A stretch of 64,000 nucleotides of DNA from Alphaproteobacteria bacterium (GTDB taxonomy: Bacteria; Pseudomonadota; Alphaproteobacteria; Sphingomonadales; Sphingomonadaceae): NCBI GenBank assembly GCA_019239415.1, contig JAFAZW010000019.1, positions 1-64,000 of the forward strand. Direction: 5' to 3'. Within the stretch, counting starts at the first letter, position 1. Every line of letters begins with the position of its first letter. This document shows positions 35,370 to 44,226 of this stretch, one piece after another. The notes below the pieces were generated by a model. That model had not been told where the DNA came from and ran no database searches. It was given only the letters and a program-made list of their open reading frames with translations. The position numbers and the translations under genes are program-made.

Positions 35370-35975
35370 GTGGCGAGCTCGGGCAACAGGCAGACGCGTT
35401 TTCACGGCCGGGTCGAGCAGGCGGAGGCGCCCTGCGCGCATCCCGGCTGCGCCGCGCCGGGCGAGTTCCGCGCGCCGCCGGCCGACGGCCGCCGCCCCGG
35501 CTTCGACGGCCCCGGCGACTGGCGCTGGCTCTGCCTCGACCATGTCCGGGAATTCAACGCCGGCTACAATTTCTTCGAGGGCATGAGCGCGGACGAAATT
35601 TCGGCGGCGCAGAACCCCTATGGCGGCTGGGATCGGGAGACCCGCGCCTTCGCCACCGGGGGCGCCGACACCCCGCCGCGCTGGGCCGACTTCGCCGACC
35701 CGCTGGACGCGATCGGCGCCCGCTTCGCCCGCCGCGTCGACGAGGCGCGCCGCCCGCGCCAGGACGGCCGCGAGCTCTCCGGCGAGGACCGCAAGTCATT
35801 GCAGGTGCTCGGCCTCGGCATCGACGTCGACCGCCGCACGCTCCGCACCCGCTACGCCGAGCTGCTCCGCCTCTACCACCCGGACCGCAACGGCGGCGAC
35901 CGCGGCCAGGAAGCCAAGCTCCAGGCGGTGATCCAGGCCTACACGCAGCTCAAGTCTCGCCCGGCCTTCGCTTGA
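35370..35975 (+). CDS. J-domain (DnaJ-like) protein with C-terminal J domain
   Basis: A 201-residue protein in which the J domain is at the C-terminus (about 140-201), with HPD visible in LLRLYHPDRNGGDRGQ. The N-terminal half has a conserved Cys/His segment (CAHPGCAAPGEFRAP, then WLCLDHVREFNAGYNFF) that could bind a metal. Such proteins lie beside bolA and cobS in many alphaproteobacteria. It should stimulate DnaK ATPase for a particular client. The GTG start has GGGAG 6-7 nt upstream. Confidence 0.85.
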   Translation: MASSGNRQTRFHGRVEQAEAPCAHPGCAAPGEFRAPPADGRRPGFDGPGDWRWLCLDHVREFNAGYNFFEGMSADEISAAQNPYGGWDRETRAFATGGADTPPRWADFADPLDAIGARFARRVDEARRPRQDGRELSGEDRKSLQVLGLGIDVDRRTLRTRYAELLRLYHPDRNGGDRGQEAKLQAVIQAYTQLKSRPAFA

Positions 35976-36047
35976 TTTGAACCTTTACCCCCTCCGCCGG
36001 TGAAGGCATGGGGGTTTTCCGCCCTCCAGCAGAATGACCGACACGCC

Positions 36048-37052
36048 ATGACCGACCTTCGCAACGCCAACCCCGCCAGCCGCGGCGCCACCGTGATGGA
36101 CGCGCCGGACAAGGTCGTGAAGGTGCGCGACCTGTTCGGCATCGACAGCGACATGGAGGTCCCCGCCTTCTCCGAGGCCGACGAGCGGGTGCCGGACACC
36201 GACCCCGCCTACGTTTTCGACCCGGACACGACCCTCGCCGTCTGTGCCGGCTTCGGCAAGAACCGACGCGTGATGGTCCAGGGCTATCACGGCACCGGCA
36301 AGTCGACTCATATCGAGCAGGTCGCCGCCCGCCTCAACTGGCCGCTGATCCGGATCAACCTCGACGCCCATATCAGCCGCATCGACCTGATCGGCCGCGA
36401 CGCGATCGTGCTCCGGGACGGCCAGCAGGTCACCGAGTTCCGCGAGGGGCTCCTGCCCTGGGCGCTGCAGACGCCGACGGCTCTGGTCTTCGACGAATAT
36501 GATGCGGGCCGGCCCGACGTCATGTTCGTCATCCAGCGCGTGCTGGAGACGGAGGGCAAGCTCACCCTGCTCGACCAGAACCGGGTGATCCGCCCCAACC
36601 CCTGGTTCCGCCTGTTCGCGACGACCAACACCGTCGGACTCGGCGACACGACCGGCCTCTATCACGGCACGCAGCAGATCAACCAGGGCCAGATGGACCG
36701 CTGGAACATCGTCGTGACGCTGAACTACCTCCCGGCCGAGACGGAGGCGCGGATCGTCCTCGCCAAGTCCGGCGAGTACGATCACGAAGGCGGCCGCCAG
36801 GAGGTCGAGCGGATGATCAAGGTCGCCGACCTCACCCGCCAGGGCTTCGTCAACGGCGACATCTCGACCGTGATGAGCCCGCGCACGGTGATCAGCTGGG
36901 CCCAGAACGCGCTCATCTTCGGCGACGTCGGCTTCGCCTTCCGCCTCACCTTCCTCAACAAATGCGACGAGGCCGAGCGGCCGCTCGTGGCGGAATATTA
37001 CCAGCGCGTGTTCGGGAAGGATCTGCCCGAGAGCGTCGCGGGGACGGTGTGA
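36048..37052 (+). CDS. cobS: Cobaltochelatase AAA+ subunit CobS
   Basis: A 334-residue MoxR-type AAA+ ATPase. A CobS N-terminal segment ([20 protein letters not shown]) precedes Walker A ([11 protein letters not shown], about residue 78) and Walker B ([10 protein letters not shown], about residue 145). Sensor residues follow in [11 protein letters not shown]. The C-terminal [20 protein letters not shown] is CobS-type. With CobT it forms the ATPase motor that helps CobN insert cobalt into hydrogenobyrinate diamide. The ATG is chosen by similarity; an upstream GTG would extend it by 16 residues. No cobN is in the window. Confidence 0.93.
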   Translation: MTDLRNANPASRGATVMDAPDKVVKVRDLFGIDSDMEVPAFSEADERVPDTDPAYVFDPDTTLAVCAGFGKNRRVMVQGYHGTGKSTHIEQVAARLNWPLIRINLDAHISRIDLIGRDAIVLRDGQQVTEFREGLLPWALQTPTALVFDEYDAGRPDVMFVIQRVLETEGKLTLLDQNRVIRPNPWFRLFATTNTVGLGDTTGLYHGTQQINQGQMDRWNIVVTLNYLPAETEARIVLAKSGEYDHEGGRQEVERMIKVADLTRQGFVNGDISTVMSPRTVISWAQNALIFGDVGFAFRLTFLNKCDEAERPLVAEYYQRVFGKDLPESVAGTV

Positions 37053-37065
37053 GATGAACCCCTCT

Positions 37066-37199
37066 CCCTGGAGGGGAGAGGGAGGGGCCCAGCCGAAGGC
37101 TGGGAGGGTGAGGGCCTATGCCTTCGCCGGCGCCCGCTACCCTCACCCCCCCATTGCTGACGCAATGGGTCCCCCCCTCTCCCCTGCAGGGAGAGGGTA
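37066..37199 (+). repeat. Intergenic palindromic element, copy B (cobS-cobT)
   Basis: An element of about 134 bp with outer arms CCCTCTCCCTGGAGGGGAGAGGG on the left (given here only as an arm of 23 bp with a self-hairpin) and a matching arm next to cobT. Each half has a hairpin, CCCAGCCGAAGGCTGGG and CCCATTGCTGACGCAATGGG, placed as in copy A. The right arm serves as the cobT ribosome-binding site. Confidence 0.65.
37188..37197 (+). promoter_or_regulatory. Shine-Dalgarno of cobT within palindrome B
   Basis: AGGGAGAGGG ends 3 nt before the cobT ATG and is the outer arm of the palindromic element, pairing with the element's own left arm or local hairpin. Confidence 0.55.
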
Positions 37200-37200
37200 G

Positions 37201-39030
37201 ATGGCCGACAAGGACAACCCGCTCGAAGCCTTTCGCCAGGTGCTCGCCGGCGCGGCGCGCGCGATCGCGCGGGAGCCGGAGGTGGAGCTGTCCTTCTCGA
37301 CCGAGGCGCCGTCGGCGCAGGGCAAGAGCGTCAAGGTGCCGATGCCGGGCCGGACGCTGCCGGAGCGCGAGGTCGCCGAGGCGCGGGGGTTCGCCGATGC
37401 CGCCGCGCTGCGTCTCCGGCACCACAATCCCGCCCTCCATGCGCGCGGCGCGCCCGCCGAGGACATCGCCCGCGCCATATTCGGTGCCGTCGAGCAGGCG
37501 CGGGTCGAGGCGCTCGGCGCGCGCGCGATGGCGGGGGTTCGCGCCAATCTCGCCCGCGCGACCGAGATGCGGATGCGGACCGACCCGATCACCCGCGCCC
37601 GCAGCCGCGCGGAGGTGCCGCTCGATACGGCGCTCGGCCTCATCGTCCGCGAGCGCCTCACCGGCGAGGCGGCACCCGAAGCGGCGCGCGCCGGGCTCGA
37701 CCTCGTCGCCGACTGGATCGAGGAGAAAGCCGGCACCGACCTCGACGCGCTCGGCCTCGCCGTCGACGACCAGGCCGCCTTCGCCCAGCTCGCCACGAAG
37801 GTGCTGAAGGACCTGGATCTGGTCGAAGGGGACGATCCGGCCGACCGCGACCCGGAAGCGGGCGAGCAGGGCGAAGGCGGCGACGAGTCCGAAGGTGAGG
37901 CCGACGACGAGGACCAGGACGAGTCGGCCGAAGGCGAGGGCGAGGCCGAGATCCGCGTCGAGCAGGGCGACTCGTCCGAGGACGAGCAGGAAGGCCAGTA
38001 CGAGGACCAGGAGCTCGGCGAGAGCGACGACGGGCTCGGCGACGAGGGCGAGGAAGGAATGATGCCGGTCCGCCCGAACCGGCCGCTGTCGGACCTGCCG
38101 CCGCAATTCGACTATCGCGTCTTCACCACCCGCTACGACGAGGTGATCCACGCCGCCGAGCTGTGCGACGAGGCCGAGCTGACGCGGCTGAGGGCCTATC
38201 TGGACCAGCAGCTGACCCACCTCCAGGGCGCCGTCACCAAGCTCGCCAACCGGCTGCAGCGGCGGTTGATGGCGCAGCAGTCGCGCAGCTGGGACTTCGA
38301 CCAGGAGGAAGGGCTGCTCGACGCGGCGCGGCTGGCGCGGGTCGTCGTCAATCCCGCCCATTCGCTCTCCTACAAGGTGGAGCGCGACACCGAGTTTCGC
38401 GACACCGTCGTCACCCTCTTGCTCGACAATTCGGGGTCGATGCGCGGCCGGCCGATCTCGATCGCCGCCATCTCCGCCGACATCCTCGCCCGCACGCTCG
38501 AACGGTGCGGCGTCAAGGTCGAGATCCTCGGCTTCACCACCCGCGCCTGGAAGGGCGGCCAGGCGCGCGAGAAATGGCTCGCGGACGGCCGCCCGCCCAA
38601 TCCCGGACGGCTCAACGACCTCCGCCACATCGTCTACAAGCAGGCCGACGAGCCGTGGCGCCGCGCGCGCCGCAACCTAGGCCTGATGATGCGCGAGGGG
38701 CTGCTCAAGGAGAATATTGACGGCGAGGCTTTGCTGTGGGCGCACGGCCGTCTGATCGCGCGGCCGGAGGAACGGCGCATCCTGATGGTCATCTCCGACG
38801 GCGCCCCGGTCGACGATTCGACCTTGTCGGTGAACAGCGGCACCTATCTGGAGCGGCACTTGCGGCAGGTGATCGGCTGGATCGAGGCGCGCTCCCCGGT
38901 CGAGCTGGTCGCGATCGGCATCGGGCACGACGTCACCCGCTATTACGAGCGCGCCGTGACGATCATGGACGCCGAGCAACTGGGCGGCACGATGGTGGAG
39001 CAGCTGGCGAGCCTGTTCGACCAGAATTGA
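37201..39030 (+). CDS. cobT: Cobaltochelatase subunit CobT (VWA)
   Basis: A 609-residue protein with three parts. The N-terminal CobT domain is about residues 1-210. A very acidic spacer (about 215-285) is rich in Glu/Asp/Gly/Gln. The C-terminal VWA domain carries MIDAS motif DNSGSMRG near residue 410 and [10 protein letters not shown] near 530. This architecture matches CobT of the aerobic cobaltochelatase. It hexamerises with CobS. It follows cobS after a 148-nt gap filled by the palindromic element. Confidence 0.93.
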   Translation: MADKDNPLEAFRQVLAGAARAIAREPEVELSFSTEAPSAQGKSVKVPMPGRTLPEREVAEARGFADAAALRLRHHNPALHARGAPAEDIARAIFGAVEQARVEALGARAMAGVRANLARATEMRMRTDPITRARSRAEVPLDTALGLIVRERLTGEAAPEAARAGLDLVADWIEEKAGTDLDALGLAVDDQAAFAQLATKVLKDLDLVEGDDPADRDPEAGEQGEGGDESEGEADDEDQDESAEGEGEAEIRVEQGDSSEDEQEGQYEDQELGESDDGLGDEGEEGMMPVRPNRPLSDLPPQFDYRVFTTRYDEVIHAAELCDEAELTRLRAYLDQQLTHLQGAVTKLANRLQRRLMAQQSRSWDFDQEEGLLDAARLARVVVNPAHSLSYKVERDTEFRDTVVTLLLDNSGSMRGRPISIAAISADILARTLERCGVKVEILGFTTRAWKGGQAREKWLADGRPPNPGRLNDLRHIVYKQADEPWRRARRNLGLMMREGLLKENIDGEALLWAHGRLIARPEERRILMVISDGAPVDDSTLSVNSGTYLERHLRQVIGWIEARSPVELVAIGIGHDVTRYYERAVTIMDAEQLGGTMVEQLASLFDQN

Positions 39031-39103
39031 AGGACCGGTCGGCGCGCCGGCCTATGCCGCGCGCGCATCTTGTGGCACCGCTCGGTCACTTGGGGGGACA
39101 TGC

Positions 39104-40417
39104 GTGAACGACCTAGCCGGCGATTCGGCCTTTTTCGATCCGCGGCGCCGGCGCTCGCTCGGCTCGCAGCATTTCGAGCATCCGTGGCTGCAGGGCTTTC
39201 GGCGGCGGGTCTGGAGCCGCTTTCCGCGGCCGGTTCGGCAGAAGGTTCTTTCTTTCCTCCTCGGCGACGCGCGCGCGCCGGTCGCCATCGATGCACCGGC
39301 CGCCGAGCCCGTCTCCGTCGTCGGCCTTCTGTCGACCGCCACGGGCATCGGCGAGGGGGCCCGCCTGTCGGGCCGGGCGCTGGCGGCGCTCGGCTACGAC
39401 GTGCGCAGCGTCGACGTCTCGCCGCTGCTGAGCGGGCTGCCACCGCCCCCCGACCGGCCGCCGCTGCTCGAATTCGGCCCGGGCACGGTCATCCTCCACT
39501 TCAATCCCGACCATCTGCCCGCCGTGGTGACCTTGCTCGGGCGGCGGCGCCTGCGGGGCAAGCGGATCGTCGGCTATTGGGCCTGGGAGCTCGCCCGCAT
39601 CCCGGAGCGCTGGCTGCCCGCCTTCCTCGAGGTCGACGAGGTATGGACGCCGAGCCGCTTCGTCGCGGACGCGGTGCGGCCGTTCACCGACAAGCCGGTG
39701 CGGGTCGTGCCGCACCCCGTGGCGCTCGGGCGGACGGGCGTGCGCGCGCCCCAGCGCTTCGGTTTCGCAGGCCGATTCACGGTCCTCACCATGTTCACCT
39801 TCGCCTCCTCCTTCCCGCGCAAAAATCCAGTCGCGGCAGTCCAGGCATTCCGCCGCGCCTTCGGCGATTCGCCCGACCACCTGCTCGTCCTCAAGGTATC
39901 CGACGCGCACGAGGCGCCGGAGGAGATGGCGGAGCTCGCCGCCGCGATCGGCGACGCGCCCAACATCCGGCTCGAGGAGCGGCGGTTCGACGAGCAGGGC
40001 CGCCTCGATCTCATCGCCAGCGCGGACTGCCTGCTGTCGCTGCACCGGTCGGAGGGGTTCGGCCTCGTCATGGCGGAGGCGATGCTGGCGGGGGTTCCGG
40101 TCGTCGCCACCCAATGGTCCGGCAATCTCGATTTCATGGATGCGAGCAGCGCCCTCCTCGTTCCCGCGGCGATGGTCGAGGCGCGCGACGGGAGGGGGGT
40201 CTACGGATCCGGCGAGCAATGGGCCGACCCGAACGTGGACGCGGCGGCGGCGCACCTGCGCACGGTTGCCGACGATCCCGCCCGGTGCCGCGCCATGCGG
40301 GAAGCCGCGCGCGCCATGGCGGTCGAGCGCCTCGGCCTCGCCGCGATGGCCGCGGTCATGGGCGAGGCGATCGGGTCGCCGCGATCGCACCGCCGCTGGC
40401 TGAGGCGACGCGCGTGA
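39104..40417 (+). CDS. GT4-family glycosyltransferase of the second glycan operon
   Basis: A 437-residue GT-B enzyme that begins the operon running to 44152. STATGIGEGARLSGRAL resembles the acceptor-loop of the GT4 group that follows a Gly-rich turn. RVVPHPVAL and TMFTFASSFPRKNP mark the start of the donor domain. SEGFGLVMAEAMLAGVPVV holds the EX7E-like nucleotide-binding motif. It has an N-terminal extension of about 60 residues that is Arg-rich. It starts at GTG preceded by GGGGGGA. It likely builds a glycan exported by the ABC transporter encoded next. Confidence 0.85.
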   Translation: MNDLAGDSAFFDPRRRRSLGSQHFEHPWLQGFRRRVWSRFPRPVRQKVLSFLLGDARAPVAIDAPAAEPVSVVGLLSTATGIGEGARLSGRALAALGYDVRSVDVSPLLSGLPPPPDRPPLLEFGPGTVILHFNPDHLPAVVTLLGRRRLRGKRIVGYWAWELARIPERWLPAFLEVDEVWTPSRFVADAVRPFTDKPVRVVPHPVALGRTGVRAPQRFGFAGRFTVLTMFTFASSFPRKNPVAAVQAFRRAFGDSPDHLLVLKVSDAHEAPEEMAELAAAIGDAPNIRLEERRFDEQGRLDLIASADCLLSLHRSEGFGLVMAEAMLAGVPVVATQWSGNLDFMDASSALLVPAAMVEARDGRGVYGSGEQWADPNVDAAAAHLRTVADDPARCRAMREAARAMAVERLGLAAMAAVMGEAIGSPRSHRRWLRRRA

Positions 40418-41253
40418 ACGCCCCGGCCGCGCGAACTATGGCGCCCCCGAACGCGGCGCCGCCCGTGCCGGGACGCGTGTCGGCGGCGCTTGGCGACCTC
40501 GCCGACGGCGCGCGCCAGTGGCCGCAATGGTTCACGCTCGGCAATCTCGAGATCCGGCTGCGCTTTCGACGGACCGGCCTCGGCCCGCTCTGGACAAGCC
40601 TGTCCTTCGCGGTCCTGCTGGCCGCCCTCGGCTTCGTCTACGCGCGGGTGCTCGCGGTCGACCCGCGCACCTACGTCCCCTATCTGGCGCTCGGGCTGCT
40701 GGCGTGGAATTTCGCGGCCACGATGCTCCAGGAGGCCTGCGAGCTCTACATCCATGCCGCCCACACGCTGAAGCAGCTCTGCGTCCCCAAGACCGTGTTC
40801 CTGTACCGGCTGCTCTGGCGCAATCTCGTCCTGCTCGCGCTCAATGCCGCCGTCGCCGCCGCGGCGCTGGCGCTCTGCCGCGCGCGCATCGGGCCGTCGG
40901 CGCTGCTCGCGCTGCCCGGGCTGGCCTTGCTGTCGCTGAACCTCCTGTGGGTAGGCCTGCTCCTCGCCCTCGCCGGCGCCCGCTTCTGGGCGGCGTCGCG
41001 CGCGGTGCAGGCGGCGCTCCCGATCGCGATGCTGGTGACGCCCGTCATCTGGCGCCCCGGCACCCCCGCCCTCGCCGCGCTCGCCCGCTGGAACCCGCTC
41101 TACTGGGCGGTGGAGCTGGTTCGCGGGCCGCTCACCGGTGCGCCGCCCGCGCCGCTTGCCTGGGCCGGTGCCGCCGGCGCCGCACTGGCCGGGACCGCGG
41201 TCGCCCTCATCCTGTTCGCGCGGCTGCGCGAGCGCCTGCTCTACTGGCTCTGA
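40414..41253 (+). CDS. ABC-2-type polysaccharide export permease (Wzm/KpsM-like)
   Basis: A 279-residue inner-membrane protein with six hydrophobic segments after an amphipathic start. LEIRLRFRRTGLGPLWTSL matches the conserved YRRTxLGPLW-like motif of Wzm/KpsM permeases. The C-terminal LARWNPLYWAVELVRGPL matches the family's NPxxxxxELxR block. The GTG start overlaps the glycosyltransferase stop (GTGA). An ATG eight codons later is also possible. With the ATPase downstream it should export a lipid-linked polysaccharide or O-antigen. Confidence 0.9.
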   Translation: MNAPAARTMAPPNAAPPVPGRVSAALGDLADGARQWPQWFTLGNLEIRLRFRRTGLGPLWTSLSFAVLLAALGFVYARVLAVDPRTYVPYLALGLLAWNFAATMLQEACELYIHAAHTLKQLCVPKTVFLYRLLWRNLVLLALNAAVAAAALALCRARIGPSALLALPGLALLSLNLLWVGLLLALAGARFWAASRAVQAALPIAMLVTPVIWRPGTPALAALARWNPLYWAVELVRGPLTGAPPAPLAWAGAAGAALAGTAVALILFARLRERLLYWL

Positions 41254-41254
41254 C

Positions 41255-42016
41255 ATGGCGTCGGTCGAGCTTCGCGACGTCTCCATCCGCTTTCCGGTCT
41301 ACGGCGCCCGCCCGCGCGGGCTCGGCGGCGCGTTCGCGGCGGTGGGCGGCGCCATCCGCCGCGGCGGCGACGGGATCCTCCTCGTCGAGGCGCTTCGCGG
41401 CCTGTCGCTGAGCCTGACGCGCGGCGATCGCCTCGGCCTCGTCGGCCACAACGGCGCCGGCAAGAGCACCTTGCTGCGCGTCATCGCCGGCATCTACCCG
41501 CCCTCGTCGGGCACGCGCCGCGTCCACGGCCGCGTCCTCTCGCTGTTCGATCCGATGCTCGGCATGGCGCTCGAATGCACGGGGCGGGAGAATGTGGTGC
41601 TGCGCGGCATCTACATGGGCCTGACGCCGCGCCAGGCGCGCGCGCGCATCGACGAGGTCGCCGACTTCTGCGAGCTCGGCCCCTATATGGACCTGCCGCT
41701 CGGCACGTGGTCGACCGGGATGCAGCTCCGCCTCGCCTTTGCCCTCGCGACGGCGCTCGACCCCGACATCCTGCTTCTCGACGAGCAGTTCGGCATGGGA
41801 GACGCCGCGTTCCAGGAGAAAGCGGAGGGACGGCTGCGCGATTTCGTCGCCCGGGCGGGGATCGTCGTCCAGGCCTCGCATTCGGAGCCGCTGATCCGCG
41901 CGAGCTGCTCGAAGGTGCTGCTGCTCGACCATGGCCGCGCCGCGATGATCGGGCCGCCGGACGCGGTCTTCGCCCGCTATCGCGCGGCGGCGCGGGAGGC
42001 CGCGGTTGCGCGCTGA
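41255..42016 (+). CDS. ABC polysaccharide exporter ATPase (Wzt/KpsT-like)
   Basis: A 253-residue ATPase with the export-type N-terminus (VELRDVSIRFPVYGARPRG). Walker A is GHNGAGKST, the signature is WSTGMQLRLAFA (Wzt/KpsT-like, not LSGGQ) and Walker B is ILLLDEQFGMGD, where the usual catalytic Glu is in DEQ. The H-loop is QASHSEPL. No C-terminal carbohydrate-binding domain is present, so it is like KpsT, suggesting export without a terminal modification signal read by this subunit. It starts 1 nt after the permease stop. Confidence 0.92.
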   Translation: MASVELRDVSIRFPVYGARPRGLGGAFAAVGGAIRRGGDGILLVEALRGLSLSLTRGDRLGLVGHNGAGKSTLLRVIAGIYPPSSGTRRVHGRVLSLFDPMLGMALECTGRENVVLRGIYMGLTPRQARARIDEVADFCELGPYMDLPLGTWSTGMQLRLAFALATALDPDILLLDEQFGMGDAAFQEKAEGRLRDFVARAGIVVQASHSEPLIRASCSKVLLLDHGRAAMIGPPDAVFARYRAAAREAAVAR

Positions 42017-42914
42017 CCCCCGCCGCCTCGCCCGCCGCGCCGCCGCGGCGCTGCGCCGCGCCGCGCCCCCCGCCCCGGCGCGGCCGCCGGCGATCCTCTC
42101 GCTCGGCGACATCGCCGCCTTGCCCCGCGACGTCGTCGAAGCGGCGTGCCGCGCCGTCGCCAGCCCGGTCTATCTGGGCGGAGGAGTCGGTCTGTGCCGG
42201 CTGCTCACCCGCTACAAGTTCCACGTCGCGACCGACGATGTCGGCTTCGGCGCCAACGTGCTGCTCGACGGCTATTGGGAGAGCTGGCTGACCCGCTTCA
42301 TCGCCCGCACCGTCCGGCGCGGCCAGACCGTCGTCGATGTCGGCGCCAATTGCGGCTATTATTCGCTCCTCCTTGCGGACCTGGTCGGCCCCGAAGGCCG
42401 GCTCTTCGCGGTCGAGCCCAACCCGGCCATGGCCGATCTCCTCGCCCGCTCCATCTCCCTGAACGGCTTTGCCGGCCGGACGGAGATCTGTCGGGTGGCG
42501 CTCGGGGCCGAGGAAGGCGGCACCGCCCGATTGGCCATTCCGGAGCGGGAGCCGAAGAACGCCTCGATCGTCTCGGCCGACACGGGCGGCGAGGGCTGCG
42601 AGGTCCCGCTTCGCCGGCTCGACGCGCTGGTCGGAGCAGGGACGCAGGTCGGCTTCATCAAGGTCGACGCGGAAGGTGCCGAGGAAGCGATCTTCGAGGG
42701 CATGGCGGGGCTGCTGCCGCAGCGCCCGCCGATGGTGCTGGAATTCAACGCCGCCCGCTACGACCTGCCGGGGCGGTTCCTCGACCGCCTGACCGGCGCC
42801 TACGGGGCGCTGCGCTACGTCGACTATGACGGCCTCTCCGCCGCCGTCACGCCCCATCGGCTGCTCAGCGACAATTTCGGCGAGGATTGGCTCCTCGTTC
42901 TCGGCTGCGAATGA
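42006..42914 (+). CDS. FkbM-family methyltransferase
   Basis: A 302-residue protein with the SAM-binding motif VVDVGANCGYYSLLLADL and acidic loop FAVEPNP. The FkbM landmark GFIKVDAEGAEEAIFEGM follows. FkbM methyltransferases O-methylate sugars or polyketides; in a glycan operon a sugar hydroxyl is the probable target. The likely TTG start overlaps the ATPase stop by 11 nt; the Arg/Ala/Pro-rich first 30 residues are low complexity, so a later start is not excluded. Confidence 0.87.
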   Translation: MRADPRRLARRAAAALRRAAPPAPARPPAILSLGDIAALPRDVVEAACRAVASPVYLGGGVGLCRLLTRYKFHVATDDVGFGANVLLDGYWESWLTRFIARTVRRGQTVVDVGANCGYYSLLLADLVGPEGRLFAVEPNPAMADLLARSISLNGFAGRTEICRVALGAEEGGTARLAIPEREPKNASIVSADTGGEGCEVPLRRLDALVGAGTQVGFIKVDAEGAEEAIFEGMAGLLPQRPPMVLEFNAARYDLPGRFLDRLTGAYGALRYVDYDGLSAAVTPHRLLSDNFGEDWLLVLGCE

Positions 42915-44152
42915 CGACGACCTCCTCCGCAAACGCCGGCGCGTCGGGCTTCCTGCCGAAGCTCGAATCGGTGCGCGGCATCGCCGCCCTCTGCGTCGCC
43001 TACAGCCATTGCGGCATCGTCCTGATCTTCGCCGGCCGCGCGACCCACAGCCATGCCTACGACCTCGCCGCCTCGGCGATCCGCCGCCCGCTCGGCTGGT
43101 TCGCCAATGGCGAGGCGGCGGTGATCGTCTTCTTCGTGCTGAGCGGCCTGGTCCTCAGCCTCACGCTCGACCGCGCCGGCGAGGCGCTCTCGGTGCGCGG
43201 CTTCGTCGACTTCATGCGCCGGCGCGCATTGCGCATCTACCCGGCCCACATCGCCGCGCTGCTGCTGTTCCTGCCGCTGGCCTACTTCGTCATCTACCGG
43301 GTGCCGATGCTCGATCCCGCGGGCGTCCAGGCCGAGGCGCTCGGCGGCCACCGCTGGGTCGACGACACCGTCTACGGCCACCTCAACCGCCGCGAGCTCG
43401 CCAGGTCGGCGCTGCTCCTCTCCAACCACTACAACCCCGTCACCTGGACCCTGCTCGTCGAGCTCATCGGGTCGGTATGCCTGCCTTTCTTCGCCGCCTG
43501 GTCGCGGCCGGGGCGGTGGAGCATCGACGCGGCCGTCCTGGCGGTCCTGGCGGCGGGGGCGGCGGTGACCGCCTGGCACGGCCGCCCGGACCTCGCGACG
43601 CTCTACCTGCCGGCTTTCTACCTCGGCTGCATGGCGCGGACCCACGGCCGCCGACTCGCCGCTGCCTTCGCGCGCCGGCGCGGCGGGGTCGGCGCGGGCA
43701 TCCTCCTCTTCCTGCTGCTGATGCTGGGACCGTGGGCCGACCGCGCACCGATGGACGTGCTGCTGGCGATGGTGCTCGGCATGTCGGCGGCGGCCTTCGG
43801 CCTCGTCTCGCTGGTCGCCTGGGGCGAGAGCGGCGCCGCCGCGCGGTTGCTCCTCCATCCGTGGATGCGCACGGCCGGGCGCCTCTCCTACTCCTTCTAT
43901 TTGTGGCACGACCTCGTCCTCTACGGCTTCGCGCGCCTGCTGTTCGCCGCGGTGCCGCCGCAGATCCTCGCCGATTGGAACCTCACCCTGCTGGCCTGCA
44001 CCTACGCGCTCACCGTCGGGATCAGCCTGGCCATCGCCGCCCTCTCCTACCGCTGGGTCGAGCGCCCCTTCATCGCGCTGGGCCGCCGCCTGGGACCGCA
44101 GCGCGGCGCGGGCGGCATGCCCCTCGCGGCGGAGGTCGCGACGGCGCCCTGA
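42911..44152 (+). CDS. Acyltransferase-3 family membrane protein (OafA-like)
   Basis: A 413-residue integral membrane acyltransferase with about ten helices. ESVRGIAALCVAYSHCGIV holds the catalytic His-containing first helix, and RRRALRIYPAHIAALL is the second conserved block (R-x2-R-x2-P). The C-terminal AGRLSYSFYLWHDLVLYG and YRWVERPFIALGRRL complete the family pattern. It probably O-acetylates or otherwise acylates the exported glycan. The ATG overlaps the methyltransferase stop (ATGA). It ends the operon before a strong hairpin. Confidence 0.92.
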   Translation: MTTTSSANAGASGFLPKLESVRGIAALCVAYSHCGIVLIFAGRATHSHAYDLAASAIRRPLGWFANGEAAVIVFFVLSGLVLSLTLDRAGEALSVRGFVDFMRRRALRIYPAHIAALLLFLPLAYFVIYRVPMLDPAGVQAEALGGHRWVDDTVYGHLNRRELARSALLLSNHYNPVTWTLLVELIGSVCLPFFAAWSRPGRWSIDAAVLAVLAAGAAVTAWHGRPDLATLYLPAFYLGCMARTHGRRLAAAFARRRGGVGAGILLFLLLMLGPWADRAPMDVLLAMVLGMSAAAFGLVSLVAWGESGAAARLLLHPWMRTAGRLSYSFYLWHDLVLYGFARLLFAAVPPQILADWNLTLLACTYALTVGISLAIAALSYRWVERPFIALGRRLGPQRGAGGMPLAAEVATAP

Positions 44153-44155
44153 CCG

Positions 44156-44197
44156 CAAAAGACTTGGGGCCGGCACCCCGATTGGGATGCCGGCCCC
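44156..44197. terminator. Bidirectional terminator hairpin
   Basis: A 14-bp stem with one mismatch and GATT loop spans 44166-44197, preceded by CAAAAG, which gives a U-rich tail in the minus direction. It separates the convergent acyltransferase and Tyr-rich protein genes. Confidence 0.75.
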
Positions 44198-44226
44198 GCC
44201 CTCGTTACGCGACTCGAGGGTTAAGC

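Noticed and set aside
36048-39030. MoxR-VWA pair as an antiphage or toxin system
   Set aside because: Both proteins match CobS and CobT in length, motifs and order, with bolA and dnaJ-like neighbours, so metal chelatase is the simpler reading.
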